From contig CAMLGG010000317.1 in NCBI GenBank assembly GCA_946479475.1, positions 1 to 5,686 on the forward strand: 5,686 bases of DNA. Reading direction: 5' to 3'. A program made the position numbers and the translations under genes. Below, piece after piece: positions 1-5,686 of the stretch. Source of the DNA: an uncultured Ideonella sp. (lineage in GTDB: Bacteria > Pseudomonadota > Gammaproteobacteria > Burkholderiales > Burkholderiaceae). Under the pieces are notes generated by a model. That model saw only the letters and a program-made list of their open reading frames with translations, did not search any database and was not told where the DNA came from. How positions within the stretch are numbered: position 1 is the stretch's first letter; the number at the start of each line of letters is the position of its first letter.

Positions 1-17
1 GGCGCCGGCCAGCGTGA

Positions 18-1523
18 TCAGCGAGGCGCCACCGCGGGCACCAGCTCTTCGTCCACCGGCGCCTCTTTGTCCCGGATCAGTCGCCGCAGCATCGGGATCA
101 GCAGCACGAGCGCCACGCCCACCGCGACGCTCCCCCAGCCGAGCTGGGCGAACAGGCCCGAGTAGGCCGGGTTCGTGGCCGCCGGCGTGTTGCCCACCGG
201 CTCGGGCAGCATCCCCGAGAAGTCACCGGCGAACAGCGAAGCCAGGCCGGTGACCAGCATCCATGCCCCCATCATCACGCCCTGGTGCTGGCGCGGCGCC
301 AGCTTGCCTATCATCGCGTAGCCCACCGGCGAGATCAGCAGCTCGCCGATGGCCTGAAGGACGTAGCTCCAGAAGAACCAGCCGAAAGCCACCAGTCCGC
401 GCGAGTCGGCGAAGGCGATGCCCATCGGCAGCAGCAGGAAGCCCAGGCCCATCAGCAGCAGCGAGACGGCGAACTGCTGCGGCACGTCGATGCGCCAGCC
501 CCCGGCGCGCAGCCGCGTGAACAGCCACGACATGCCCGGGCCGCCGATCACGATCACCACCGTGTTGATGTTCTGGATCCACTGCGGCGCGACCTCGATG
601 CCCCAGACGATGCGGTCGACGTTGTTGTCGGAGAAGGTCTGCAGCCCGTTGGGCGCCATCTGGTAGAGCGACCAGAAGACCAGCGAGCCGACCGACAGGA
701 TCAGGTAGGCCCACATGTTGCCGCGCTCGCGGGCATCGGGATGACGCACGGTGAGCCACACCAGCGCCAGGGCGACGCCGGCGCAGAAGAGCTTGAGCAG
801 GGTCCCCGTCGGGCCTGGGTTCTGCAGCATGAACCACACGGCCGGCACCAGGCCGACGAGGATGGCGATGCCGGCAGCGAAGCGGGCCCTGAACGCGGAG
901 GCCGTGGCCTCCAGCAGGGACGTGTTGCGGTCGGCCAGCGTCTTCCAGTTCGCCGCGGCCAGCACGATGGCCGCCACGTTGCCCAGCGTCGCGAAGAGAA
1001 AGAGCGAGGTGTAGTTCTCCGTCAGCTGGTAGTGGCCGGCGACGGTGAAGCCGACGAAGAAGCCGACGTTCATGCCGGCGTAGTTCCACAGGAAGGCCCC
1101 TTCGCGGCGCAGGTCGTCCGGCGCGAAGCGCTGGGTCAGCATCATGTTCAGGCAGGTGACGTTCAGGCCGCTGCCGGTGAGGAAAAGCGCGAGGCCCCAG
1201 TACAGCCCGGGCACCGTGCCGGTCGCGATGGCCGCGCAGCCGAAGACCTGCAGCACCATCCCGCCGACGAAGAGGTTGCGGTTGCTGAGGAAGCGGCCGC
1301 CGAGGTAGCCGCCGAACAGGTGCAGGCCGTAGTTGAAGGCGCCGAACACGCCCATGATGGCGGCCGCGTCCTTGGTCGAGAAATGCAGGTGCTTGGTGGC
1401 GTAGAGCACCAGCGTCGAATACAGCACCGCGAAGCCCAGCGTCGAGAACATCTGGACGAAGAACAGCGCGGCGGAGCCTTCGGGCACCTGCGCCAGGCGA
1501 GCTTTGAGGGTGGAGGTGGACAC
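18..1523 (-). CDS. POT/PTR2-family MFS transporter (peptide-transporter-like), lacking the ExxER motif
   Basis: Inner-membrane carrier of 501 aa, normal length for bacterial proton-dependent oligopeptide transporters, with about 14 hydrophobic segments (for example 18-42, 55-75, 84-104, 145-165, 172-192, 215-233, 241-259, 270-290, 315-335 and further ones to about 480). Family marks seen: a GGYLGG...NRN loop at 71-83 (MFS motif A region), NYAGMNVG at 147-154 matching the PTR2 signature FYxxINxG, FSDNNVDR at 297-304, and GELLISPVG at 393-401 in TM10, whose Glu394 matches the conserved glutamate near the peptide N-terminus site. Odd: the TM1 motif ExxERFxYY reads QMFSTLGFA (24-32), and the TM4 lysine position is Val122. 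The start is GTG at 1523, backed by GGAG six bases upstream; a Met25 start would cut into TM1. It lies 99 nt downstream of the dioxygenase gene on the same strand. The family is clear; the substrate is unknown and need not be a peptide. Confidence 0.88.
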   Translation of the reverse strand: MSTSTLKARLAQVPEGSAALFFVQMFSTLGFAVLYSTLVLYATKHLHFSTKDAAAIMGVFGAFNYGLHLFGGYLGGRFLSNRNLFVGGMVLQVFGCAAIATGTVPGLYWGLALFLTGSGLNVTCLNMMLTQRFAPDDLRREGAFLWNYAGMNVGFFVGFTVAGHYQLTENYTSLFLFATLGNVAAIVLAAANWKTLADRNTSLLEATASAFRARFAAGIAILVGLVPAVWFMLQNPGPTGTLLKLFCAGVALALVWLTVRHPDARERGNMWAYLILSVGSLVFWSLYQMAPNGLQTFSDNNVDRIVWGIEVAPQWIQNINTVVIVIGGPGMSWLFTRLRAGGWRIDVPQQFAVSLLLMGLGFLLLPMGIAFADSRGLVAFGWFFWSYVLQAIGELLISPVGYAMIGKLAPRQHQGVMMGAWMLVTGLASLFAGDFSGMLPEPVGNTPAATNPAYSGLFAQLGWGSVAVGVALVLLIPMLRRLIRDKEAPVDEELVPAVAPR

Positions 1524-1622
1524 GCGGGTCTCCGGCGGCCGGGCGCTCGCGGCGCAAGGCGACGGCGGTGGCCGGGTGCCCGGGGTGGCGCGGATGATGC
1601 CTGCGCCGCACGGGCCGGCCGG
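1524..1622 (-). other. 99-nt gap between dioxygenase stop and transporter start
   Basis: GC-rich gap between two genes on the same strand. I see no convincing -35/-10 pair, no T-tract terminator and no small ORF with a ribosome binding site other than the one for the transporter. The lack of a terminator allows read-through from the dioxygenase into the transporter, but a gap this long also allows a separate promoter that I cannot recognise. Confidence 0.4.
1530..1533 (-). promoter_or_regulatory. Ribosome binding site supporting the GTG start of the transporter
   Basis: On the minus strand GGAG lies six bases before the GTG at 1523. This decides for the GTG start, because the next in-frame Met (residue 25) lies inside the first membrane helix. 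Confidence 0.6.
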
Positions 1623-2480
1623 TCAGTGTTTGCCCAGTGCGTCGGCCAGGCGGCTTGCCGTGGGGCCGAAGGCGTAGGCATCCATGCCGAGGTGGCCGTA
1701 GGTGACGCTGGCGTGCAGGCGACGGGCCGCCGCGCCGCCACCGGCGCCCGCCGCCACGTAGAACGGGCGCCAGTGCTCGTCCGTGGGATGCATCGTCGCG
1801 GCGTGCGGGGCCTGGGCGCGGTAGTCGAAAAGCGCGGGCCAGTCGGCGGCTTCGGCATGCTCGTCCACCCAGCCCCGGAAGGCCGCGCTCTCGGGGTACT
1901 CGGGCGCATCGACGGCGCCGCGGCCTCCGGCGAACAGGCGCAGGTTGTGGGTGATCGCGCCGCTGCCCATCACCAGCACGCCTTCGCCAGCCAAAGGAGC
2001 CAGTGCCCGGCCCAGCGCGAACAGGCGCTCGGCCGGCCACATCGGCGGCCAGGCCAGGGGCAGGACCGGGATGTCGGCCTCGGGGAACATCGAGCGCAGG
2101 GGCGTCCAGATGCCGTGGTCCATGCCGCCGGCCGGCTGGACGTGGACCGGGATGTCGGCCGCCCGCAACAGCCCCGCCACGCGCTCGGCCAGCTCCGGCG
2201 CGCCAGGGGCGTCATAACGCAGCTGGTAGAGCTCGTCGGGGAAGCCCGAGAAGTCGTAGACCGCCTCGTGGCGGGCCGCGGCGAGCAGCAACGGCTCGCG
2301 CGTGAGCGAGTGGGCGGAGACGGCCAGGATGGCCTTCGGCCGCCCGAAGGCCTCGGTGATCGCCGGCCCCAGCCGGCGCCAGAAGTCGCCGGCCTCGCCG
2401 GCATCCAGCGCCGTCATCGGCGAGCCGTGGGAGACGTACAGCGAGGGCAGGGGAGTGTTGGCGGTGTCCATGCCGATCAT
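1623..2480 (-). CDS. Class III extradiol ring-cleavage dioxygenase, DODA/YgiD type
   Basis: Cytoplasmic metal-dependent dioxygenase of 285 aa; E. coli YgiD, a 4,5-DOPA extradiol dioxygenase, is slightly shorter. The family opens catechol-type rings next to the hydroxyls using non-haem iron, though zinc is found in some structures. Motifs seen in order: SHGSP with His18, VSAHS with His57, MDHGIW with His122, GSGAITHNL with His178, and HPTDEHWRPF with His236. By alignment from memory to YgiD, His18, His57 and His236 are the metal ligands. Odd: the residue after His57 is Ser, where YgiD and plant DODA have Trp (SAHW). The start is uncertain between ATG at 2480 and ATG at 2471 (Met4); neither has a strong Shine-Dalgarno sequence, and GGTG five bases before 2480 slightly favours the longer form. 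It is divergent from the ABC permease and upstream of the POT transporter. The family is clear; the natural substrate is unknown. Confidence 0.9.
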   Translation of the reverse strand: MIGMDTANTPLPSLYVSHGSPMTALDAGEAGDFWRRLGPAITEAFGRPKAILAVSAHSLTREPLLLAAARHEAVYDFSGFPDELYQLRYDAPGAPELAERVAGLLRAADIPVHVQPAGGMDHGIWTPLRSMFPEADIPVLPLAWPPMWPAERLFALGRALAPLAGEGVLVMGSGAITHNLRLFAGGRGAVDAPEYPESAAFRGWVDEHAEAADWPALFDYRAQAPHAATMHPTDEHWRPFYVAAGAGGGAAARRLHASVTYGHLGMDAYAFGPTASRLADALGKH

Positions 2481-2564
2481 TGAAGCACCGGGCGCCGGGC
2501 CGTGGCTTCGAGCGGACTGCACGCTCCGTTCAATGCCGCGGGGCTTTCGGTGTACCGTGCGCCG
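2481..2564. promoter_or_regulatory. Divergent intergenic region between dioxygenase and ABC permease
   Basis: These 84 bp must hold the promoters, or 5' leaders, for both the leftward dioxygenase and the rightward permease. On the minus strand a TTGAAC element (four of six to the -35 consensus) occurs at about 2528-2533, but no good -10 follows at the right spacing. On the plus strand I see only weak hexamers. No clear operator palindrome was found. The inference of promoters comes from gene direction, not from recognised boxes. Confidence 0.35.
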
Positions 2565-5123
2565 ATGGCGACGAACGGTGATTCCTCGGTGCGGCAGCCC
2601 TCCATCTGGCGCCTGGCGGCCCAGCAGGCCCTTCGCGATTTCCGGGCCGGCGAACTGCGGCTGGTGCTGGTGGCGGTGCTGCTCGCGGTGGCGGCGCTCA
2701 CGGCGGTGGGCTTCTTCGCCGACCGGCTGCAGGCCGGCCTGACGAGGGACGCGGCGCAACTGCTCGGCGGCGACACGGTGATCAGCAGCGACCATGACCT
2801 GCCGCCGGCCTTCGAGGCCGAGGCGCGGGCCAAGGGGCTGGCGGTGGCCCGCACGGCGGCCTTCCCGAGCATGGCGCGGGCGCCGGACGACAAGGGCGGC
2901 GCGAGCCGGCTGGTGGCGGTCAAGTCGGTCAGCGCCGGCTATCCGCTGCGCGGCAGGCTGACGGTCAGCGCGGGCCAGGGCGAACTGGCCGTGAACGACA
3001 GGCCCGAGCCGGGTGAAGTCTGGGCCGACGCGGCGGTGCTCGACGGCCTGGGCCTGAAGCTCGGCGACCCGGTGCTGCTGGGCGATGCGACGTTGAAGCT
3101 CACGCGCGTCATCGTGATCGAGCCCGATCGCGGCGCGGGCTTCCTCAACTTCGCGCCCCGCGTGATGCTCAACGAGGCCGACCTGCCGGCCACCGGCCTG
3201 ATCCAGCCGGCCAGCCGCGTCACCTACCGCCTCGCCGTGGCGGCGCCGCCGGGGCGCGAGTTCGCGGCCCGCGCCTTCGCCCAATGGGCCGGCAGCACCA
3301 TCAGGCAGGAGGGCCATCGGGGGATGCGCGTCGAGTCGCTGGAGTCCGGCCGGCCCGAGATGCGCCAGACGCTGGACCGGGCGGAGAAGTTCCTCAACCT
3401 CGTCGCGCTGCTGGCCGCGCTGCTCGCGGCGGTGGCGGTGGCGATCGCCGCCCGCGACTTCGCGCAGCGCCACCTGGATGATTGCGCGATGCTGCGCGTG
3501 CTGGGCCTGCCGCAGCGCCGCATCGCGGGCGCCTTCGCGATCGAGTTCATCGGCCTGGGCCTGCTGGCCAGCGGCGGTGGCGTCGTCGCGGGCCTCGCGA
3601 TGCACCTGGCCTTCGTGCAGATGCTGGGCGCGCTGGTGCCCGCGTCGCTGCCGCCGCCGGGCCTCTGGCCCGGGCTGTTCGGCCTGGGCGTGGGGCTCAC
3701 GCTGCTGCTGGGCTTCGGCCTGCCGCCGGTGCTGCAGCTGGCCAAGGTCCCACCGCTGCGGGTGATCCGCCGTGACGTGGGCCAGTTGCGGCCCGCCTCC
3801 CTGGGCGTGCTGCTGGCCGGCGCGGCGAGCTTTGCTGCACTGCTGCTGGCCGTGGCACGCGATCCGATGCTCGGCTCGATCGCCGTGGGCGGCTTCGCCG
3901 GCGCGCTGCTGCTGTTCGCGCTGCTGGCCTGGTGTGCAGTGTGGCTGCTGCGCCGCGCCGTGCCCGAGGCGCGGGCACCGCGCTGGCTGGTGCTGGCCAC
4001 GCGCCAGATTGCCGCGCGGCCGGCCTTCAGCGTGCTGCAGGTCTCTTCGCTGGCAGTGGGCCTGATGGCGCTGGCGCTGCTCGTGCTGCTGCGCACCGAC
4101 CTGATCGACACCTGGCGCGCGAGCACGCCCAAGGACGCGCCGGACCGCTTCGTCATCAACGTGCAGCCCGACCAGGCCGAGGAGTTCCGCGCCGCGCTCG
4201 CCAAGGGCGGCGTGGCGCCCGGCTACGACTGGTACCCGATGATCCGCGGCCGCCTGGTGGCGATCAACGGCCAGGCCCTCAACGGCCGCTATGCGGGCGA
4301 CGAGCGCGCCAGGCGCATGGTCGAGCGCGAGTTCAACCTCAGCCATGCCGCCGAGATGCCGCCGCACAACCTGCTGGTCGAAGGCCAATGGCGGCCCGAG
4401 GAGGCCGAAGGCCTGAGCATCGAGCAGGGCATCGCCGAGACGCTCGGCGTGAGGCTGGGCGACAGCCTGCGCTTCGACATCGCCGGCGTGATGCAGGAGG
4501 GCCGCATCACCAGCGTGCGCAAGGTCGACTGGGGCTCCATGCGCGCCAACTTCTTCGTGCTCTATCCCCGCTCCGAGATGCCGGACCTGCCCCAGACCTT
4601 CATGGCCGCCTTCCACGCGCCGGACAACGCCGCGGCCTTCGACAACGGGCTGACCAAGGCGTTCCCCAACATCACGATGATCGACGTCTCGGCCTCGGTA
4701 CGGCAACTGCAGCAGGTGCTGGACCAGGTCATCCGGGCGGTCGAGTTCCTCTTCGCGTTCACGCTCGCCACCGGGCTGGCCGTGCTCTTCGCAGCCGTCA
4801 GCGCCACGCGCGAGGCGAGGGCGCGCGAGTACGCGGTCATGCGCGCCTGCGGCGCGAGCGCCAGCCTGCTCGGCCAGGTGCAGCGGGCCGAGCTGCTCGG
4901 CGTGGGCGCGCTCGCCGGGCTGCTGGCCACGGTCGCGGCCGTCGCGGTGGGTTGGGCGCTGGCGCGCTATGCCTTCGAGTTCGCCTGGACGGCCCGGGCC
5001 TGGGTGCCGCTGGTCGGTGCCGTCGCGGGAGCCTGGCTCGCCTTGGCGGCAGGCTGGTGGAGCCTGCGGGGGTTGCTGCACCGTCCGGTGCTCGACACGT
5101 TGCGCCGGGCCGGCGAGGTGTAG
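2565..5123 (+). CDS. FtsX-like ABC transporter permease, YbbP type (10 predicted TM helices)
   Basis: Inner-membrane protein of 852 aa (E. coli YbbP is about 804). Order: amphipathic N-terminus, TM1 at about 32-51, extracytoplasmic domain about 52-275, TM2-TM4 at about 276-298, 328-350 and 370-391, TM5-TM6 at about 412-432 and 439-462, TM7 at about 488-510, second extracytoplasmic domain about 511-725, TM8-TM10 at about 726-748, 776-804 and 812-835. This is the duplicated FtsX layout. Each half carries the cytoplasmic coupling stretch: AMLRVLGLPQRRI from residue 308 and AVMRACGASASLL from 757. Segments such as LTRVIVIEPDRG, RPANF-like SMRANFFVLYP and VRKVDWGS match YbbP closely. It probably works with a separate ATPase to use ATP for mechanical work or substrate release at the outer face; the substrate is unknown. 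ATG 2565 is chosen; it lacks a clear Shine-Dalgarno sequence. In-frame GTG at 2550 (with GGGG six bases upstream) is a real alternative, GTG 2502 less so. No ATPase gene is in the window. Confidence 0.9.
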   Translation: MATNGDSSVRQPSIWRLAAQQALRDFRAGELRLVLVAVLLAVAALTAVGFFADRLQAGLTRDAAQLLGGDTVISSDHDLPPAFEAEARAKGLAVARTAAFPSMARAPDDKGGASRLVAVKSVSAGYPLRGRLTVSAGQGELAVNDRPEPGEVWADAAVLDGLGLKLGDPVLLGDATLKLTRVIVIEPDRGAGFLNFAPRVMLNEADLPATGLIQPASRVTYRLAVAAPPGREFAARAFAQWAGSTIRQEGHRGMRVESLESGRPEMRQTLDRAEKFLNLVALLAALLAAVAVAIAARDFAQRHLDDCAMLRVLGLPQRRIAGAFAIEFIGLGLLASGGGVVAGLAMHLAFVQMLGALVPASLPPPGLWPGLFGLGVGLTLLLGFGLPPVLQLAKVPPLRVIRRDVGQLRPASLGVLLAGAASFAALLLAVARDPMLGSIAVGGFAGALLLFALLAWCAVWLLRRAVPEARAPRWLVLATRQIAARPAFSVLQVSSLAVGLMALALLVLLRTDLIDTWRASTPKDAPDRFVINVQPDQAEEFRAALAKGGVAPGYDWYPMIRGRLVAINGQALNGRYAGDERARRMVEREFNLSHAAEMPPHNLLVEGQWRPEEAEGLSIEQGIAETLGVRLGDSLRFDIAGVMQEGRITSVRKVDWGSMRANFFVLYPRSEMPDLPQTFMAAFHAPDNAAAFDNGLTKAFPNITMIDVSASVRQLQQVLDQVIRAVEFLFAFTLATGLAVLFAAVSATREARAREYAVMRACGASASLLGQVQRAELLGVGALAGLLATVAAVAVGWALARYAFEFAWTARAWVPLVGAVAGAWLALAAGWWSLRGLLHRPVLDTLRRAGEV

Positions 5124-5126
5124 GCC

Positions 5127-5138
5127 GCCGGCGCCGGC
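5127..5138. repeat. 12-bp GC-only palindrome after the permease stop
   Basis: GCCGGCGCCGGC is a perfect inverted repeat starting four bases after the TAG of the permease gene. It could form a small hairpin (or the overlapping GGCCG/CGGCC stem at 5123-5139), but no T-run follows, so it is at best a weak or Rho-assisted 3' end. In DNA of this composition such short palindromes arise often by chance. Confidence 0.3.
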
Positions 5139-5175
5139 CGGATGGAGGTGTCCGATTTCGGCGCGCCGCGCCGGC

Positions 5176-5191
5176 GGGCACTTCCTATGCT
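5176..5191 (+). promoter_or_regulatory. Candidate sigma-54-type promoter (-24/-12) for the SRPBCC gene
   Basis: GGGCAC at 5176-5181, five bases, then ATGCT at 5187-5191. Against the sigma-54 consensus TGGCAC-N5-TTGCW this matches nine of eleven positions, including the invariant GG and GC at the exact ten-base spacing. A start about 12 bases past the GC would fall near 5202, just ahead of the ribosome binding site at 5208-5213, which is a sensible leader. The alternative reading is a sigma-70 -10 box TATGCT (5186-5191), but no -35 box is seen at 16-18 bp. No enhancer site was recognised. Confidence 0.35.
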
Positions 5192-5207
5192 GCCTCCGAG
5201 CATCAGC

Positions 5208-5213
5208 AAGGAG
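5208..5213 (+). promoter_or_regulatory. Strong ribosome binding site of the SRPBCC gene
   Basis: AAGGAG lies seven bases before ATG 5221. It fixes the start of a reading frame that stays open further upstream (back into the permease gene) and could otherwise be called too long. Confidence 0.85.
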
Positions 5214-5220
5214 ACGGCCC

Positions 5221-5622
5221 ATGGCATCCATCCACAAGGACATCCACATCGACGTGCCCGCTACCGAGGCGTGGGACGCGATGCGCGACGTCGGTGCCCT
5301 GCACACCCGACTGGTCGTCGGCTTCGTGCTCGAATGCCGGCTCGAAGCTGAAGTCCGCCACCTGCGCTTCGCCAACGGCCTGCAGGCCAGCGAACGCATC
5401 GTGAGCGTGGACGATGAACGCCGCCGCGTCGCCTGGTCTGCCACCGGCGCCCGCCTCGCCCACCACAACGCCAGCGCACAAGTCTTCGACGAGGGCGACG
5501 GCCGCTGCCGCGTCGTCTGGATCGCCGACCTCCTGCCCCACGACACGGCCGCCCCCGTCGCCGCCATGATCGACGACGGCCTGCAGGCCATGAAGCGGAC
5601 GCTCGAGTCGCACGTCCGCTGA
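5221..5622 (+). CDS. SRPBCC-fold (START/polyketide-cyclase-like) small protein
   Basis: A 133-aa soluble protein with no signal peptide or membrane helix, typical size for a single SRPBCC domain. The N-terminal strand and helix pattern HIDVPATEAWDAMRDVGALH (9-28) is the family opening, where VPA..AW..M.D leads from the first strand into helix 1. It is followed by alternating strands rich in V, R and H (about 36-100), then VVWIADLLPHD (98-108) and the long C-terminal helix (about 109-131) that closes the hydrophobic cavity. Such proteins bind small hydrophobic ligands, or act as cyclases or lipid carriers, but ligand and role cannot be read from this sequence. It follows the permease by 97 nt and has its own strong ribosome binding site and candidate promoter, so it is probably transcribed on its own. 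A palindrome covers its stop codon. The fold call is firm; no specific function is claimed. Confidence 0.85.
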   Translation: MASIHKDIHIDVPATEAWDAMRDVGALHTRLVVGFVLECRLEAEVRHLRFANGLQASERIVSVDDERRRVAWSATGARLAHHNASAQVFDEGDGRCRVVWIADLLPHDTAAPVAAMIDDGLQAMKRTLESHVR

Positions 5623-5641
5623 AGCGCGGCCGCGCTTCAGC
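5618..5641. terminator. Perfect 24-bp palindrome at the SRPBCC stop codon, probable terminator hairpin
   Basis: Both arms match without mismatch: GCTGAAGCGCGG at 5618-5629 and its reverse complement at 5630-5641. The RNA would fold into a ten-base-pair stem with a GGCC loop. The TGA stop (5620-5622) lies inside the left arm. No T-run follows on either side, so it is not a textbook intrinsic terminator. It could stop transcription with Rho, protect the 3' end, or serve convergent genes from both sides. Confidence 0.5.
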
Positions 5642-5686
5642 CCCGGCGCGCGCAGCGCCGCCGCCTACCAGGGCGTGCGCGGATCC
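5642..5686. other. Right-hand tail, no supported gene
   Basis: GC-rich tail after the palindrome. On the minus strand the last bases read DPRTPW followed by TAG (stop at 5665-5667), which could be the C-terminus of a convergent gene entering from the right. Six codons are too few to support a call. The window ends exactly on GGATCC. Confidence 0.2.

Noticed and set aside
1572..1583. CCGG-GTGC-CCGG mini-hairpin in the dioxygenase/transporter gap
   Set aside because: The stem is only four base pairs with no T-run; such structures are expected by chance at this GC content.
223..2040. Minus-strand open frame of 605 codons overlapping the transporter and dioxygenase in another frame
   Set aside because: It is dominated by R, G, P and A with no domain pattern, while the overlapping frames encode clear POT and DODA proteins.
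285..2483. Plus-strand open frame of 732 codons across the transporter and dioxygenase
   Set aside because: It is antisense to two recognised genes, has low-complexity composition (E, R, Q, G, A, H) and no motifs; a shadow frame.
4969..5220. Longer start for the SRPBCC protein, reaching back into the permease gene
   Set aside because: The added residues do not look like any domain, and the AAGGAG site before ATG 5221 together with the SRPBCC N-terminal pattern fixes the start there.
3932..5404. Plus-strand open frame of 490 codons in another frame within the permease and into the SRPBCC gene
   Set aside because: Arginine- and glycine-rich shadow translation with no motifs; the permease frame is unmistakable.
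2481..5591. Minus-strand frame open for over 1,300 codons in continuity with the dioxygenase and running under the whole ABC permease
   Set aside because: Its translation over this stretch is low-complexity (rich in H, Q, R, A, G), has no family motifs, and lies opposite a clear YbbP-type gene. It is an open antisense frame produced by very high GC; only the part from 2480 down is the dioxygenase.
5681..5686. GGATCC (BamHI site) exactly at the window end, and GGCGCC at the window start
   Set aside because: It may reflect a cloned restriction fragment or chance. It says nothing about biology; worth knowing only when judging whether the ends are natural.

Overview
The window is very GC-rich and tightly coding, with codon third positions almost all G or C. 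The protein families and this composition fit a betaproteobacterium of the Burkholderiales type. That placement is an inference from style and family resemblance, not from a marker gene, and no genus can be named. There is no sign of recent transfer: no transposase, integrase, tRNA, CRISPR or AT-rich island, and composition is even throughout.

Layout, left to right: (1) 18-1523, minus strand, a POT/PTR2-family major facilitator (peptide-transporter-like) that starts with GTG. (2) 1623-2480, minus strand, a class III extradiol dioxygenase of the DODA/YgiD type; it lies upstream of the transporter in transcription order, with a 99-nt gap. (3) 2481-2564, a short divergent intergenic region. (4) 2565-5123, plus strand, a large FtsX-like ABC permease closely resembling E. 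coli YbbP. (5) 5124-5220, an intergenic region with a GC-rich palindrome, a candidate sigma-54-type promoter and a strong ribosome binding site. (6) 5221-5622, plus strand, a small SRPBCC-fold protein. (7) 5618-5641, a perfect 24-bp palindrome spanning the SRPBCC stop codon, probably a terminator hairpin. (8) A 45-bp tail with no supported gene, ending in GGATCC.

The dioxygenase and the transporter could be co-transcribed; the permease and the SRPBCC gene probably are not, because the latter appears to have its own promoter. No function connects all four genes. I see no clearly new multi-gene system. The most unusual points are the transporter's loss of the whole charged network (TM1 ExxER plus the TM4 lysine) normally used for proton coupling in POT carriers, and a YbbP-type permease that sits without its usual YbbA-type ATPase and TesA-type neighbour.
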